Assembly (NCBI RefSeq): GCF_014638995.1
Contig: NZ_BMFR01000026.1
Span: 1-34,776 of the forward strand
DNA length: 34,776 bases
Direction: 5' to 3'
Source of the DNA: Virgibacillus oceani
GTDB taxonomy: Bacteria; Bacillota; Bacilli; Bacillales; Amphibacillaceae
Under the pieces are notes generated by a model. The model saw only the letters and a program-made list of their open reading frames with translations. It made no database searches and had not been told where the DNA came from. Position numbers and translations under genes: made by a program. This document shows, piece by piece, positions 7,391-16,273 of this stretch. Within the stretch, counting starts at the first letter, position 1, and each line of letters starts with the position of its first letter.

Positions 7391-8089
7391 ATGAAACAGA
7401 TTTACTTAGTTGAAGATGATCCGAAAATTGCAGGATTACTTAAGGACTATTTGGAAAGATATGAGTATACCGTAACGATTGTAAAAGCTTTTGATAATAT
7501 TATTGGTGAATTTAAACAACTGACCCCACATCTTGTTTTAATGGACATTAATCTGCCGAGGTATGATGGATTTTATTGGTGCCGGCAAATTCGCAGCATA
7601 TCAAATTGCCCAATAATCTTTATTTCAGCCCGTGATTCCGGGATGGATCAGGTAATGGCGATTGAGAATGGCGGCGATGACTATATTACAAAACCATTCA
7701 ACTTTGATGTTGTCCAGGCAAAAATAAAGGGAATCATGCGCCGAATTTACGGTGAATATGCTGTGTCAAAACAGGCTGATTTTGTTGAAATAGATGGTTT
7801 CGTATTATATTTGACCGCTATGGAAGCTAAGTATAAAGAAGATGCAGCTGTGCTCACGAAAAATGAATTTGTACTTTTAAAGGCATTCACGGATCAACTA
7901 AATCAAGTCTTATCCAGAACCCATTTACTTGAAATGTTATGGGATGACGAGCATTTTGTAGATGATAACACACTATCGGTTAACATCACTAGGCTACGCA
8001 AAAAGCTTGAGGATATCGGAATTGAAAATAGTATTCAAACGGTACGTGGTGCGGGATATAAAATGGTAAATACATGGAGTGGTACGTAA
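7391..8089 (+). CDS. BceR-type response regulator
   Basis: A 232-aa OmpR-family response regulator that would activate the adjacent ABC transporter genes when the partner kinase senses peptide antibiotics. The receiver domain (about 1-115) has phospho-acceptor D52 in LVLMDINLP and the conserved K101 in YITKPF; a winged-helix DNA-binding domain follows (about 130-230, ending in RGAGYKM). The frame opens eight codons earlier, but the ATG at 7391 has AAGGAG about nine bases upstream and gives the usual BceR length. The stop overlaps the kinase start as TAATG, so the two are translationally coupled. The target of sensing cannot be read from sequence. Confidence 0.9.
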   Translation: MKQIYLVEDDPKIAGLLKDYLERYEYTVTIVKAFDNIIGEFKQLTPHLVLMDINLPRYDGFYWCRQIRSISNCPIIFISARDSGMDQVMAIENGGDDYITKPFNFDVVQAKIKGIMRRIYGEYAVSKQADFVEIDGFVLYLTAMEAKYKEDAAVLTKNEFVLLKAFTDQLNQVLSRTHLLEMLWDDEHFVDDNTLSVNITRLRKKLEDIGIENSIQTVRGAGYKMVNTWSGT

Positions 8090-9108
8090 TGAAAAGTTTT
8101 TTAAAGGACAGCCTTCCATTTATCTTATTTTTTTATTCACAGTGCGTCCTGATTATCCTAACTGTTCAACTAGCTGTCGCAAGTACGGGAAACCCAATGG
8201 GAAAAGGAATGGTTTTTTATTTATTTCTATTACCTACCTGTTTTCTCATTGTTTTTCTTGGATTTCGTTATTACAAATTTAAAGATTTCTATACCGTTTT
8301 TAATAACCTATCCCAAGAAACGGATCATGCCTGGTTTCCCGAACCACCAAATATCATGATGGAAAATGTTAAACATCAACATGACATGCAATACAATTAT
8401 TATCACCAGCAAATCGAACAGCTTGAACAGCACAAACAAATGGAGTTTAACTTTATACAGCAATGGGTCCATCAAATGAAGACCCCAGTATCTGTTATGC
8501 ATTTATCCATGCAGAAGGAGAAAATGAATTTACCGGAGCATTTTGTCCATAATATGCAAGAGGAAATTGAACGGATGCAGCAAGGGCTGGATTTGGCACT
8601 ATATCAATCACGTCTGCAAAAGTTCGATCGGGATTTTCATGTCCAAAAAATTTCCCTTAAAACGATGGTCAAAGACTCCATTAAAGAATTCAAATCAAGC
8701 TTTATACGAAACAACGTTTTTCCGGAATTATTGGTTGACGAAGGTCTGATTGTGGCAACAGATCCGAAATGGTTTCGTTTCGTCCTGAACCAATTGATTT
8801 CCAACGCTATTAAATATTCCAAAGATGAATCAGGGAAGATATATTTTACTGCCAGCATGGACGGAAAACAATTAAAATTCCAGATACAAGACAATGGTCA
8901 CGGTATCCCGTCACAGGATTTAAAACGTGTCTTTGATCCATTCTTCACTGGATTAAATGGCAGGACGTTCCGCGAATCAACTGGAATGGGTTTATATTTA
9001 TCTAAAGAAATATGTCACGCACTTGGCCATGAGATTAACATTTCATCGGAAAAAGATATTGGAACTGCTGTAACAATTACATTTGTGAATACGATTGACC
9101 ATTACTAA
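8089..9108 (+). CDS. BceS-type intramembrane-sensing histidine kinase
   Basis: A 339-aa histidine kinase with two transmembrane helices (about 10-31 and 39-60) separated by only a few residues, the hallmark of intramembrane-sensing BceS-like kinases that read the state of their partner transporter. The phospho-acceptor is H128 in WVHQMKTP; the N box (NQLISNAIKYS), DNGHGIP and the G2 box GMGLYLSKEI of the ATPase domain follow. The chosen ATG overlaps the regulator stop by one base and has GGAG nine bases upstream; an earlier in-frame ATG inside the regulator gene is disfavoured. A hairpin terminator follows. Confidence 0.9.
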   Translation: MKSFLKDSLPFILFFYSQCVLIILTVQLAVASTGNPMGKGMVFYLFLLPTCFLIVFLGFRYYKFKDFYTVFNNLSQETDHAWFPEPPNIMMENVKHQHDMQYNYYHQQIEQLEQHKQMEFNFIQQWVHQMKTPVSVMHLSMQKEKMNLPEHFVHNMQEEIERMQQGLDLALYQSRLQKFDRDFHVQKISLKTMVKDSIKEFKSSFIRNNVFPELLVDEGLIVATDPKWFRFVLNQLISNAIKYSKDESGKIYFTASMDGKQLKFQIQDNGHGIPSQDLKRVFDPFFTGLNGRTFRESTGMGLYLSKEICHALGHEINISSEKDIGTAVTITFVNTIDHY

Positions 9109-9112
9109 TCCC

Positions 9113-9140
9113 AACCTTACAAACATGTAAGGTTTCTTTT
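9113..9140 (+). terminator. terminator between kinase and ATPase genes
   Basis: AACCTTAC (9113-9120) pairs with GTAAGGTT (9127-9134) and is followed by CTTTTTT. It separates the regulator-kinase pair from the transporter genes, which therefore probably have their own, regulator-controlled promoter. Confidence 0.8.
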
Positions 9141-9235
9141 TTCATTTGAAAGATAATGCGATAGGTAAAATTGCTATAATTAGATAGACTTAAGGGAGAA
9201 TAAAATAGTGAATACAGGTTCTAGGAGGAAACGCA
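9141..9235 (+). promoter_or_regulatory. bceA-like promoter region, -35 weak
   Basis: A TATAAT at about 9175-9180 has no good -35 element 16-18 bp upstream, which is what an activator-dependent promoter should look like. BceR-type regulators switch on such promoters. The binding site itself was not identified. Confidence 0.4.
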
Positions 9236-10012
9236 ATGTCTGTTTTAGCAGCAGAAAATTTAACAAAAATATATGGTGGCAAGCGAGGAATTCAACAGGA
9301 AGCCTTACATCAATTCCAATTAGACGTTGAAAAAGGGGAGTTCCTTGGGATTATGGGGCCGTCTGGAAGCGGTAAAACCACTCTGCTGAATCTTTTATCG
9401 ACAATTGATAACCCTACATCCGGAAAAGTAATCATTAACGGTGAAGTGGTAACATCATTATCTAAAAATAAATTAGCAAAATTCCGGCGACGGGAAATGG
9501 GGTTTATTTTTCAGGACTATAATCTTCTGGATACACTGACAATTGGCGAAAATATCCTGCTCCCATTAACACTTCAGGGGGAAAAAGTGAAGGAAATGGA
9601 GAAAAAGCTGGTCATTGTTACAAAACAGCTTGGTATTGATATGATCATTAATAAGCGTACATACGAGGTTTCCGGAGGGCAAATGCAGCGGGCGGCAATT
9701 GCTCGGGCAATTATTCATGATCCGACGGTTATTTTTGCGGATGAACCAACCGGTAATCTGGATTCCAAGGCATCATTGCAGGTAATGGAATCACTTAGCG
9801 CATTACAGCAGACACACAGAACAACAACTGTTATGGTTACGCATGACCCATTTGCTGCCAGCTTTTGCGGCCGAGTGATTTTTATAAAAGACGGGAAATT
9901 ATTTAATGAAATTCACCAAGGTGAAAATCGGCAAAGCTTTTTTCAGGACATTTTAAATGTGCAATCACTTTTGGGAGGAAATATGGATGACTTTCAAACA
10001 ATTCGCATTTAA
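9236..10012 (+). CDS. BceA-type ABC transporter ATP-binding protein
   Basis: A 258-aa ATPase of the MacB/BceA (Pep7E) group that powers resistance to cell-wall-active peptides. Walker A GPSGSGKTT is at residues 41-49, the signature VSGGQ at 145-149 and Walker B VIFADEP at 165-171. The start has AGGAGG seven bases upstream. Its last codons overlap the permease start by 26 bp, so the two are coupled. Together with the regulator and kinase upstream it completes a four-gene Bce-like sensing and detoxification module. The drug specificity cannot be inferred. Confidence 0.92.
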   Translation: MSVLAAENLTKIYGGKRGIQQEALHQFQLDVEKGEFLGIMGPSGSGKTTLLNLLSTIDNPTSGKVIINGEVVTSLSKNKLAKFRRREMGFIFQDYNLLDTLTIGENILLPLTLQGEKVKEMEKKLVIVTKQLGIDMIINKRTYEVSGGQMQRAAIARAIIHDPTVIFADEPTGNLDSKASLQVMESLSALQQTHRTTTVMVTHDPFAASFCGRVIFIKDGKLFNEIHQGENRQSFFQDILNVQSLLGGNMDDFQTIRI

Positions 10013-11906
10013 CAATGTTAAACGAAATACAAGACAATATTTAAGTTATTTCTTAAGCTGTATGTTTGCGGTAACGGTTTTCTTTATGTACGCAGTAATT
10101 GTTTTCCACCCTGATATACAAGAAGCCGAATTTCGTGATGTTGTCCAGCGTGGAATCCTTTTATCAGAAGCAATTATTTATATTTTCTCTTTTTTGTTTG
10201 TTCTGTTTTCAACTGGGTCGTTTATTAATTCCCGTAAGAAACAATACGGGGTACTAACAACACTAGGAATTAGTAAGTCGCAGCTTAATCGTATGCTTAT
10301 TTTGGAAAATACGATTATCGGTGTAACATCAATTGCTGCGGGATTATTATTAGGTGCTTTATTGACGAAATTATTTTTAATGATTTTCCAGCAGATTCTT
10401 GGGCTGGATCAAATTCTGCCTTTTTACTTATCGTTAAAAGCAATCGGAATAACTGTTATATTATTTTTTATTATGTTTGAGGTGAATTCTTTAGCAGTTG
10501 TCTGGACATTAAGGACGAATTCAATTATGGAAGTATTCCGTGGAGCTAAAGGTCCGAAAAAGACCCCAAAGTTTTCATGGATATTAAGTTTATTGGGAAT
10601 TGGATTGATTGGATCGGGGTATTACCTTGCGTATACAGCGAACGTAATGACTATTATAATTTATATGGTTCCAATTTTGATGCTTGTCATACCTGGTACC
10701 TATTTTCTTTTTACTCAATTTAGTATTGCATTTATAACTCTTTTAAAGCGGAAAAACGGATTTTATTATAACAAATTAAATTTGCTTACCGTCTCTGAAT
10801 TAGCCTATAAGCTGAAGGATAATTCCAGAACATTGTTTATTGTGGCTATTTTGAGTGCAGTAGCATTCACATCATCTGGTGTCCTATATGGATTGTTTCA
10901 AGGTGTAGAGGATGAAGCCAAGCGTTTTGTTCCTCAGGATGCCACCTTGAATAGTAAAGGAAATGAGAATGCAGATAAAATCGAAAAAGAGATTGACCTT
11001 GTCGAAAACGCATTCCAGGAAAAAGGTATAGCGTTTGATTCAAAATTGATTCGAACAACACAGGCACAGATTTATAGTAATGACAAGAACTGGGATGAAG
11101 TATGGGTTCAAATCTATTCGTATTCGGATTATGCAGCTATAACTAGACTTCATGGTCATAGCGTTCCCTTTGAAGTAGATGATGATGAAATGGTCATTTC
11201 AAAACAGGAATTTGCCTTACCCGATGATGAAAAAATTCTACCAGGGAAACTTACGATTAAATCAGAAAACAATTCAGCAACCTTTAAAACAAATGCTGCA
11301 AAATTAGGTTTGAATCAAAATATATATACCACATTTGATGTAGTTGTTTCCGATACCATGTTTAAGAAGTTTTTCCAGACTGCAGAAGCTAATGAAGTTT
11401 ATTCTAATTATGCTATGGAGATTCCTAATTGGAAAGCCCATAAAGAAGATATTTCACAGATATTTAGCCACGTAGACAGAAAGATAGCCCATCCGGATTC
11501 GAAGGCAGAATACTATTTAATGATGAAAGAAGGTCTGTCCTATTTGTTCTTTTTTGGTATATTTATAAGTGTGTTATTCTTTTTAGCAGCTGGATCAATA
11601 TTATATTTTCGAATGTATCAGGACATGGACAAGGATTTACATTATTACCACTCCTTATATCGGATAGGATTTACGGATAAAGAAATGAAGAAAATAGCGA
11701 CTAGACAGCTCGGATTTTTATTCTTTATTCCGTTTTGTGTCGCAGTTGTACATGCAAGCTTTGCTTTTAAAGCATTACAAAACATGATTGCTTCATCCGT
11801 AATTATGCCAAGTGTGATGATTATTTCATTCTTTTTCGTCATACATCTGATAAATTTTATCTTCATACGAAATGTATACACGGCTAAACTGAAAAGAGTA
11901 ATGTAG
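9987..11906 (+). CDS. BceB-type ABC transporter permease
   Basis: A 639-aa FtsX-like permease. The hydrophobic pattern fits ten membrane helices, with a large hydrophilic extracytoplasmic domain of about 200 residues between helix groups (roughly 305-515), as in BceB, where it takes part in peptide sensing and kinase signalling. An FtsX-like segment GVLTTLGISKSQLNRML follows the second helix. The frame opens ten codons earlier inside bceA, but the ATG at 9987 has GGAGG eight bases upstream. No terminator separates it from gsaB 45 bp downstream, so read-through is possible. Confidence 0.9.
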   Translation: MTFKQFAFNNVKRNTRQYLSYFLSCMFAVTVFFMYAVIVFHPDIQEAEFRDVVQRGILLSEAIIYIFSFLFVLFSTGSFINSRKKQYGVLTTLGISKSQLNRMLILENTIIGVTSIAAGLLLGALLTKLFLMIFQQILGLDQILPFYLSLKAIGITVILFFIMFEVNSLAVVWTLRTNSIMEVFRGAKGPKKTPKFSWILSLLGIGLIGSGYYLAYTANVMTIIIYMVPILMLVIPGTYFLFTQFSIAFITLLKRKNGFYYNKLNLLTVSELAYKLKDNSRTLFIVAILSAVAFTSSGVLYGLFQGVEDEAKRFVPQDATLNSKGNENADKIEKEIDLVENAFQEKGIAFDSKLIRTTQAQIYSNDKNWDEVWVQIYSYSDYAAITRLHGHSVPFEVDDDEMVISKQEFALPDDEKILPGKLTIKSENNSATFKTNAAKLGLNQNIYTTFDVVVSDTMFKKFFQTAEANEVYSNYAMEIPNWKAHKEDISQIFSHVDRKIAHPDSKAEYYLMMKEGLSYLFFFGIFISVLFFLAAGSILYFRMYQDMDKDLHYYHSLYRIGFTDKEMKKIATRQLGFLFFIPFCVAVVHASFAFKALQNMIASSVIMPSVMIISFFFVIHLINFIFIRNVYTAKLKRVM

Positions 11907-11950
11907 AATTGGCACAGTGATTTTTTTACTTTAGGAGGCAATTGATAAAT

Positions 11951-13246
11951 ATGGATTTCACAAAATCTGAGAGTTTACATGAAGAGGCACTTAAGCATAT
12001 TGTTGGTGGTGTTAACTCTCCATCACGGGCATACAAGGCTGTAGGAGGCGGATCACCTGTCTATATGGAACATGGAAAAGGTGCATATTTTTGGGATGTC
12101 GATGGTAACAAATATATCGATTATTTGGCAGCATACGGTCCCATTATTACCGGCCATGCCCATCCACATATTGCAGAGGCAATTTCCCATGCAGCAACAA
12201 ATGGTACTTTATACGGTACACCGACAAGTTTAGAAAATAAATTTGCTGAAATGCTGAAATCAGCAATCCCTTCACTTGATAAGGTTCGTTTTGTTAATTC
12301 AGGAACAGAAGCAGTTATGACAACGGTTCGTGTAGCACGTGCTTATACTGGCCGAACAAAAGTAATCAAATTTGCCGGCTGCTATCATGGCCACTTTGAC
12401 GCTGTTTTAGTTCAGGCAGGTTCTGGTCCCGCAACACTTGGTACACCAGATTCAGCAGGTATTCCACAATCGGTTGCAGAGGATGTTATAACGGTTCCTT
12501 TTAATAATCTTGATGCTTTTAAAGAGGCAATTGAACACTGGGGTGAACAAATCGCTGCTGTTTTAGTTGAACCGATTGTTGGCAATTTTGGTATCGTAGA
12601 GCCCCACGAAGGATTCCTGCAAGCGATAAATGATATTACACATAGTGCTGGAGCATTAGTCATCTATGATGAAGTTATCACCGCATTCCGCTTTACATAT
12701 GGAAGTGCACAGCAGGTCTATGGCATCGAACCTGACATGACTGCTATGGGCAAAATCATTGGTGGAGGCTTACCCATTGGCGCTTATGGTGGACGCCAGG
12801 AAATTATGGAGCAGGTTGCACCACTTGGACCAGCTTATCAAGCAGGAACGATGGCCGGCAACCCTGCATCAATGGCAGCAGGAATAGCATGTTTGGAAGT
12901 ATTAAAGCAAGAAGGCGTTTATGAGAAATTAGAGCGTCTAGGTGAACGATTAGAAGCAGGAATAGTAGAGAAAGCTTCTGAGACGGGAGTTCCCATTTCA
13001 GTGAATAGACTTCGCGGTGCGCTGACCATATATTTTGGCGATGGCGAAATTACCAACTACGATCAAGCAGAAGCAAGTGATGGAGAAGCTTTTGCCAATT
13101 TTTTTAAACTCATGTTAAATCAAGGGATTAATTTAGCGCCTTCAAAATATGAGGCATGGTTTCTAACTACGGAACATACAGAAGCTGATATTGATCAGAC
13201 AATTGAAGCAGTCGGTCATGCATTTGCTGCGATGGCTGGAAAGTAG
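11951..13246 (+). CDS. gsaB: Glutamate-1-semialdehyde 2,1-aminomutase (GsaB type)
   Basis: A 431-aa pyridoxal-phosphate enzyme that converts glutamate-1-semialdehyde to 5-aminolevulinate, the entry step of tetrapyrrole synthesis. Seen: GGVNSPSRAYK near the N-terminus, FVNSGTEAVM, YDEV (residues 239-242) and the Schiff-base lysine K268 in MGKIIGGGLPIG. The closely linked bcp and ygaD match the locus of B. subtilis gsaB, the second GSA aminomutase paralogue besides hemL, so it is named accordingly. Start: a TTG at 11942 keeps the frame open but is only three bases from AGGAGG (11933-11938); the ATG at 11951 (12-nt spacing) matches the usual N-terminus and was preferred. Confidence 0.92.
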   Translation: MDFTKSESLHEEALKHIVGGVNSPSRAYKAVGGGSPVYMEHGKGAYFWDVDGNKYIDYLAAYGPIITGHAHPHIAEAISHAATNGTLYGTPTSLENKFAEMLKSAIPSLDKVRFVNSGTEAVMTTVRVARAYTGRTKVIKFAGCYHGHFDAVLVQAGSGPATLGTPDSAGIPQSVAEDVITVPFNNLDAFKEAIEHWGEQIAAVLVEPIVGNFGIVEPHEGFLQAINDITHSAGALVIYDEVITAFRFTYGSAQQVYGIEPDMTAMGKIIGGGLPIGAYGGRQEIMEQVAPLGPAYQAGTMAGNPASMAAGIACLEVLKQEGVYEKLERLGERLEAGIVEKASETGVPISVNRLRGALTIYFGDGEITNYDQAEASDGEAFANFFKLMLNQGINLAPSKYEAWFLTTEHTEADIDQTIEAVGHAFAAMAGK

Positions 13247-13258
13247 ATTTAATGCAGA

Positions 13259-13286
13259 GCACTCTCCTTTTTGGGGAGTGCTTTTT
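13259..13286 (+). terminator. gsaB terminator
   Basis: GCACTCTCC pairs with GGGGAGTGC and is followed by six T residues, 12 bases after the gsaB stop codon. Confidence 0.88.
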
Positions 13287-13306
13287 TGTATGGATAGGGT
13301 TTCGGG

Positions 13307-13446
13307 GATGTTCCTCCTCTCCGGTTGATGTTCCTCCTCTCCGGTTGATGTTCCTCCTCTCCGGTTGATGTTCCTCCTCTCCGGTTGATGTTCCTCCTCT
13401 CCGGTTGATGTTCCTCCTCTCCGGTTGATGTTCCTCCTCTCCGGTT
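13307..13446. repeat. seven perfect 20-bp tandem repeats
   Basis: The unit GATGTTCCTCCTCTCCGGTT occurs seven times head to tail without a mismatch. On the minus strand each unit contains AGGAGG and lacks stop codons in all three frames, which creates a spurious 101-codon open frame with a 20-residue period (three units). The array lies between the terminators of the convergent genes gsaB and ygaD, so no main transcript is expected across it. There are no spacers, hence it is not a CRISPR array. Confidence 0.97.
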
Positions 13447-13453
13447 GATACAT

Positions 13454-13483
13454 AAAAAACTCCACCAAAGGGGGAGTTTTTTA
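13454..13483. terminator. ygaD terminator next to the tandem repeats
   Basis: AAAAAACTCC and GGAGTTTTTT (13454-13463 and 13474-13483) pair across a short loop with A/T runs on both flanks, so the hairpin can act from either direction. It lies directly after the ygaD stop codon. Confidence 0.8.
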
Positions 13484-13485
13484 TA

Positions 13486-15255
13486 TCAATTCATTCCAAT
13501 ATGCTCAGGCTTATCCAAATTCTGTACCTGATATAAATCATAATAGCTGCCTTTACGGATCATCAATTCTTCGTGAGAACCAATTTCACTTATTTCACCA
13601 TTTTCAATAACAACGATGCGATCGGCATGTGTAATGGTTGCTAATCGATGGGCAACGATAAATGTCGTTCGATCAGATGCCAATTTCTCTACTGCTTCCT
13701 GAATCGTATGTTCACTTTCTAAATCAAGTGCAGATGTTGCTTCGTCGAAAATCAGGATTGGCGGGTTTTTCAAGAATACACGGGCGATTGCAATGCGCTG
13801 CTTTTGCCCTCCGGATAATTTGACTCCTCTTTCTCCCACTAATGTATCATAGCCATGTGGCAGTTCTTTAATAAATCCATGTGCATTAGCCGCTTGTGCT
13901 GCTGCTATGACTTCTTCGTCCGATGCTTCCGGATTCCCCATTCGTATATTCATGGCGATGGATTCTGAGAACAATGTGTTATCCTGTAATACCATACCAA
14001 TATTGTTACGCAAAGAGCGCACTTTAACATCTCGAATGTCGTAACCATCCACTTTAATCGAACCGCCTGTAACATCGTAAAACCTTGGGATTAAACTAAT
14101 TAAAGTTGACTTTCCTCCCCCACTCATTCCTACAAAGGCAATCGTTTCTCCTTTTTTAACATGCAATGACACATCTTTTAATACATTTGCTTCATTATCA
14201 TCGTATTTAAAAGTAACGTTCTCCACATCTACAGTTCCATCAACCCGGTCAAGCACCTTTGCGTTTTTCTTATCAACAATATCGTATTTTTCATTCAGGA
14301 ATTCAAAAACACGGTCGATAGAAGCAATCGATTGAGTTAGTACCGTTGAAGAATTCACCAAACGGCGCAATGGACTATAAACGCGTTCCATGTATCCGAC
14401 AAATGCAACCATCGTACCCATTGTCAAATCGCCATTAATTACTTGATAACCAGCGAAAGCAATTACTAATAAAGGTGCTAAATCGGTTATCGTATTCGTA
14501 ACTGCGAATGTTTTTGCGTTCCAATCCGTATGCTCAATTGCACGGTCTAAAAAGTTAACGTTTCGTGTATTGAATTGCCCTTGTTCATAATCTTCTAATG
14601 CAAAGCTTCTTGTTACAGGCATGCCTTGAACCCGTTCATGAAGATGCCCTTGAACCTCGGCTAACGCTTGCGAACGGTCACGCGTTAATCGACGCAATTT
14701 TGCATAAAAGTATTTTACGGAGAATCCATACAATGGGAAGAGAATTATGGCAACAATTGTCAACCATACGTCCATGGTCAGCATAATGCCAATAGCGATT
14801 AATATCGTGATCATATCCAGCCAAATATTCATCAGACCAGTTATAACAAATGTTTTCGTTTGTTCGACATCATGTATTACCCGGGAAATAATTTCGCCGG
14901 TTTTTGTCTGAGAATAGAATCTCAGGCTTAACCTTTGAATATGATCAAATAGTCTGTCACGTATGTCATAAAGGATTTTATTCCCTACCCATTGCGCTAA
15001 ATATTGTCGAATATATTCTATTGGAGGACGCAATAGAAGGAAAACCACGAATGCTCCTCCCATAATCCAGAAGAGCTCGCTAATTTTATCTGACTGACTC
15101 ATATCCTCTGCAGCAATGATATTGTCAATGACATATTTTAAAATTAACGGCAATAATAATGGAATGGCAAATTTTACAATCCCTATCAGCACAGTCCATA
15201 AAATTTTCCATTTATACGGTTTTACAAATTGCATATATTGTTTAATACTATTCAT
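13486..15255 (-). CDS. ygaD: YgaD-like multidrug ABC exporter (half transporter)
   Basis: A 589-aa fusion of a six-helix membrane domain (residues 1 to about 320) and an ATPase domain, working as a homodimer or heterodimer in the MsbA/LmrA/Sav1866 class. Walker A GMSGGGKST is at 376-384, the Q-loop near 424, the signature LSGGQ at 480-484 and Walker B ILIFDEA at 500-506; the H-loop is in FIVAHRL. The ATG has GAGG about 11 bases upstream. Its position between gsaB and ygaC matches B. subtilis ygaD. The exported substrate is unknown. Confidence 0.9.
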   Translation of the reverse strand: MNSIKQYMQFVKPYKWKILWTVLIGIVKFAIPLLLPLILKYVIDNIIAAEDMSQSDKISELFWIMGGAFVVFLLLRPPIEYIRQYLAQWVGNKILYDIRDRLFDHIQRLSLRFYSQTKTGEIISRVIHDVEQTKTFVITGLMNIWLDMITILIAIGIMLTMDVWLTIVAIILFPLYGFSVKYFYAKLRRLTRDRSQALAEVQGHLHERVQGMPVTRSFALEDYEQGQFNTRNVNFLDRAIEHTDWNAKTFAVTNTITDLAPLLVIAFAGYQVINGDLTMGTMVAFVGYMERVYSPLRRLVNSSTVLTQSIASIDRVFEFLNEKYDIVDKKNAKVLDRVDGTVDVENVTFKYDDNEANVLKDVSLHVKKGETIAFVGMSGGGKSTLISLIPRFYDVTGGSIKVDGYDIRDVKVRSLRNNIGMVLQDNTLFSESIAMNIRMGNPEASDEEVIAAAQAANAHGFIKELPHGYDTLVGERGVKLSGGQKQRIAIARVFLKNPPILIFDEATSALDLESEHTIQEAVEKLASDRTTFIVAHRLATITHADRIVVIENGEISEIGSHEELMIRKGSYYDLYQVQNLDKPEHIGMN

Positions 15256-15295
15256 AAATGCATCTACCTCGTTTTACTATATAAGTGAATAGAAA

Positions 15296-15321
15296 AGCCT
15301 TGCTACATTTGTAACAAGGTT
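15296..15321 (-). terminator. ygaC terminator
   Basis: An imperfect inverted repeat (AGCCTTG with CAAGGTT, one G-T pair) is followed on the minus strand by CTTTTCT. It lies between the ygaC stop and the ygaD start. Confidence 0.6.
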
Positions 15322-15384
15322 CATAATTAGGATTTCATCATTATTATCATAACCACTATTACGTACTTCTTACATTTTACTATT

Positions 15385-15912
15385 TTAGCGGTATGTTAAA
15401 TAACGCTCATACCATTGATCGACAAAGTCTGGTGAAAATGGTCCTTTCCGCTGTCGTACCCATCGCAGTAAATATTCTATATTATTATGCAGAATACGAT
15501 CCAATACTTCCGGGTAATTCATTTTTATTTTGTGTACATCATACTCATCTTCATCCAGTAAATCGTACGTCATGTCAGGAAATACTTTCACGTCCAAATC
15601 GTAATCGATATATTTTAACGCTTCATGATCATAAACAAATGGGGAACTTATATTGCAATAGTAATAAATCCCATCATCCCTCAGCATTCCGATAATATTA
15701 AACCAGTACCGAGAGTGAAAATAACTAATCGCGGGTTCCCTTGTCACCCATGTTCTCCCGTCACTTTCTGTAACCAGGGTTTTGTCATTAGCACTAATTA
15801 CAACGGATTCAGTACCCTTCAAGACTAGGCTGTTATCCCATACACGGTGCAAATGTCCATCATGTTTGTAGCTGTGAATTTGAATTTTTGAACCTGTTTT
15901 AGGACCAGCCAT
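15385..15912 (-). CDS. ygaC: YgaC-like DUF402 nucleoside tri-/diphosphatase
   Basis: A 175-aa cytoplasmic protein of the DUF402/FomD-like family. A close staphylococcal homologue class (Ntdp) hydrolyses nucleoside tri- and diphosphates using divalent metal. Seen: GSKIQIHSYKHDGHLHRVW at the N-terminus, WFNIIGMLRDDGIYYYCNI in the core with an acidic cluster YIDYDLDVKVFPD that probably binds metal, and the C-terminal block ending in WYERYLT. Length and locus (next to ygaD and sspE) match B. subtilis ygaC. AAGGGAG precedes the ATG at a short distance. Confidence 0.88.
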   Translation of the reverse strand: MAGPKTGSKIQIHSYKHDGHLHRVWDNSLVLKGTESVVISANDKTLVTESDGRTWVTREPAISYFHSRYWFNIIGMLRDDGIYYYCNISSPFVYDHEALKYIDYDLDVKVFPDMTYDLLDEDEYDVHKIKMNYPEVLDRILHNNIEYLLRWVRQRKGPFSPDFVDQWYERYLTYR

Positions 15913-16032
15913 GCTATCTCCCTTTCAATTTATTTTAATTTTTATATGCAAACTATTTCCTATATTATAACGACAATAAAGCTAAATATAAAGTAATTAA
16001 GCTGTCCAATTGTTTTATGGTAATAAAAACAC

Positions 16033-16064
16033 AAGAAGAGCTTCCTTGGCAGGAAACTCTTCTT
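16033..16064 (-). terminator. sspE terminator
   Basis: AAGAAGAG (16033-16040) pairs with CTCTTCTT (16057-16064), and the loop contains a second nested palindrome (TTCCTTGGCAGGAA). The minus strand continues with GTGTTTTTAT. Confidence 0.75.
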
Positions 16065-16087
16065 GTTGAAAATCGGGGTAGATATCG

Positions 16088-16273
16088 TTATTTCTTATTT
16101 TGCTGAGATTTTTGATTTTGCTTTCTTACTTCTTGAGCATCTGTTTCAGAAGCAAATTCAGTACCAAATTGCCCTTGACCTTGAGATTGCTGACCTTGAG
16201 CAGCTTGTTGGTTCTGTTGTCTTACTTTCTGAACGTTAGTACCAGAAGTTGTTTGGTTAGGTTTTTTAGCCAT
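16088..16273 (-). CDS. sspE: Gamma-type small acid-soluble spore protein
   Basis: A 61-aa Gln/Asn-rich spore protein that serves as an amino-acid reserve during germination. It carries one germination-protease target TEFASET followed by DAQEVRKQNQ, and an upstream degenerate partner segment VQKVRQQNQQAAQGQ. B. subtilis SspE has two complete TEFASET repeats in 84 aa, so this is a one-site short form. Two adjacent ATG codons follow GGAGG; the second (16271-16273, eight-base spacing) gives MAKKPNQ and was chosen. A forespore sigma-G promoter is expected from family knowledge but was not located with confidence. Confidence 0.9.
   Translation of the reverse strand: MAKKPNQTTSGTNVQKVRQQNQQAAQGQQSQGQGQFGTEFASETDAQEVRKQNQKSQQNKK

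Noticed and set aside
13307..13446. CRISPR array
   Set aside because: The repeats are contiguous, without spacers, and no cas gene is present.
13163..13468. A repeat-rich 101-aa protein on the minus strand
   Set aside because: It exists only because the 20-bp unit lacks stops on that strand; it overlaps gsaB and its terminator and has no credible conserved domain.
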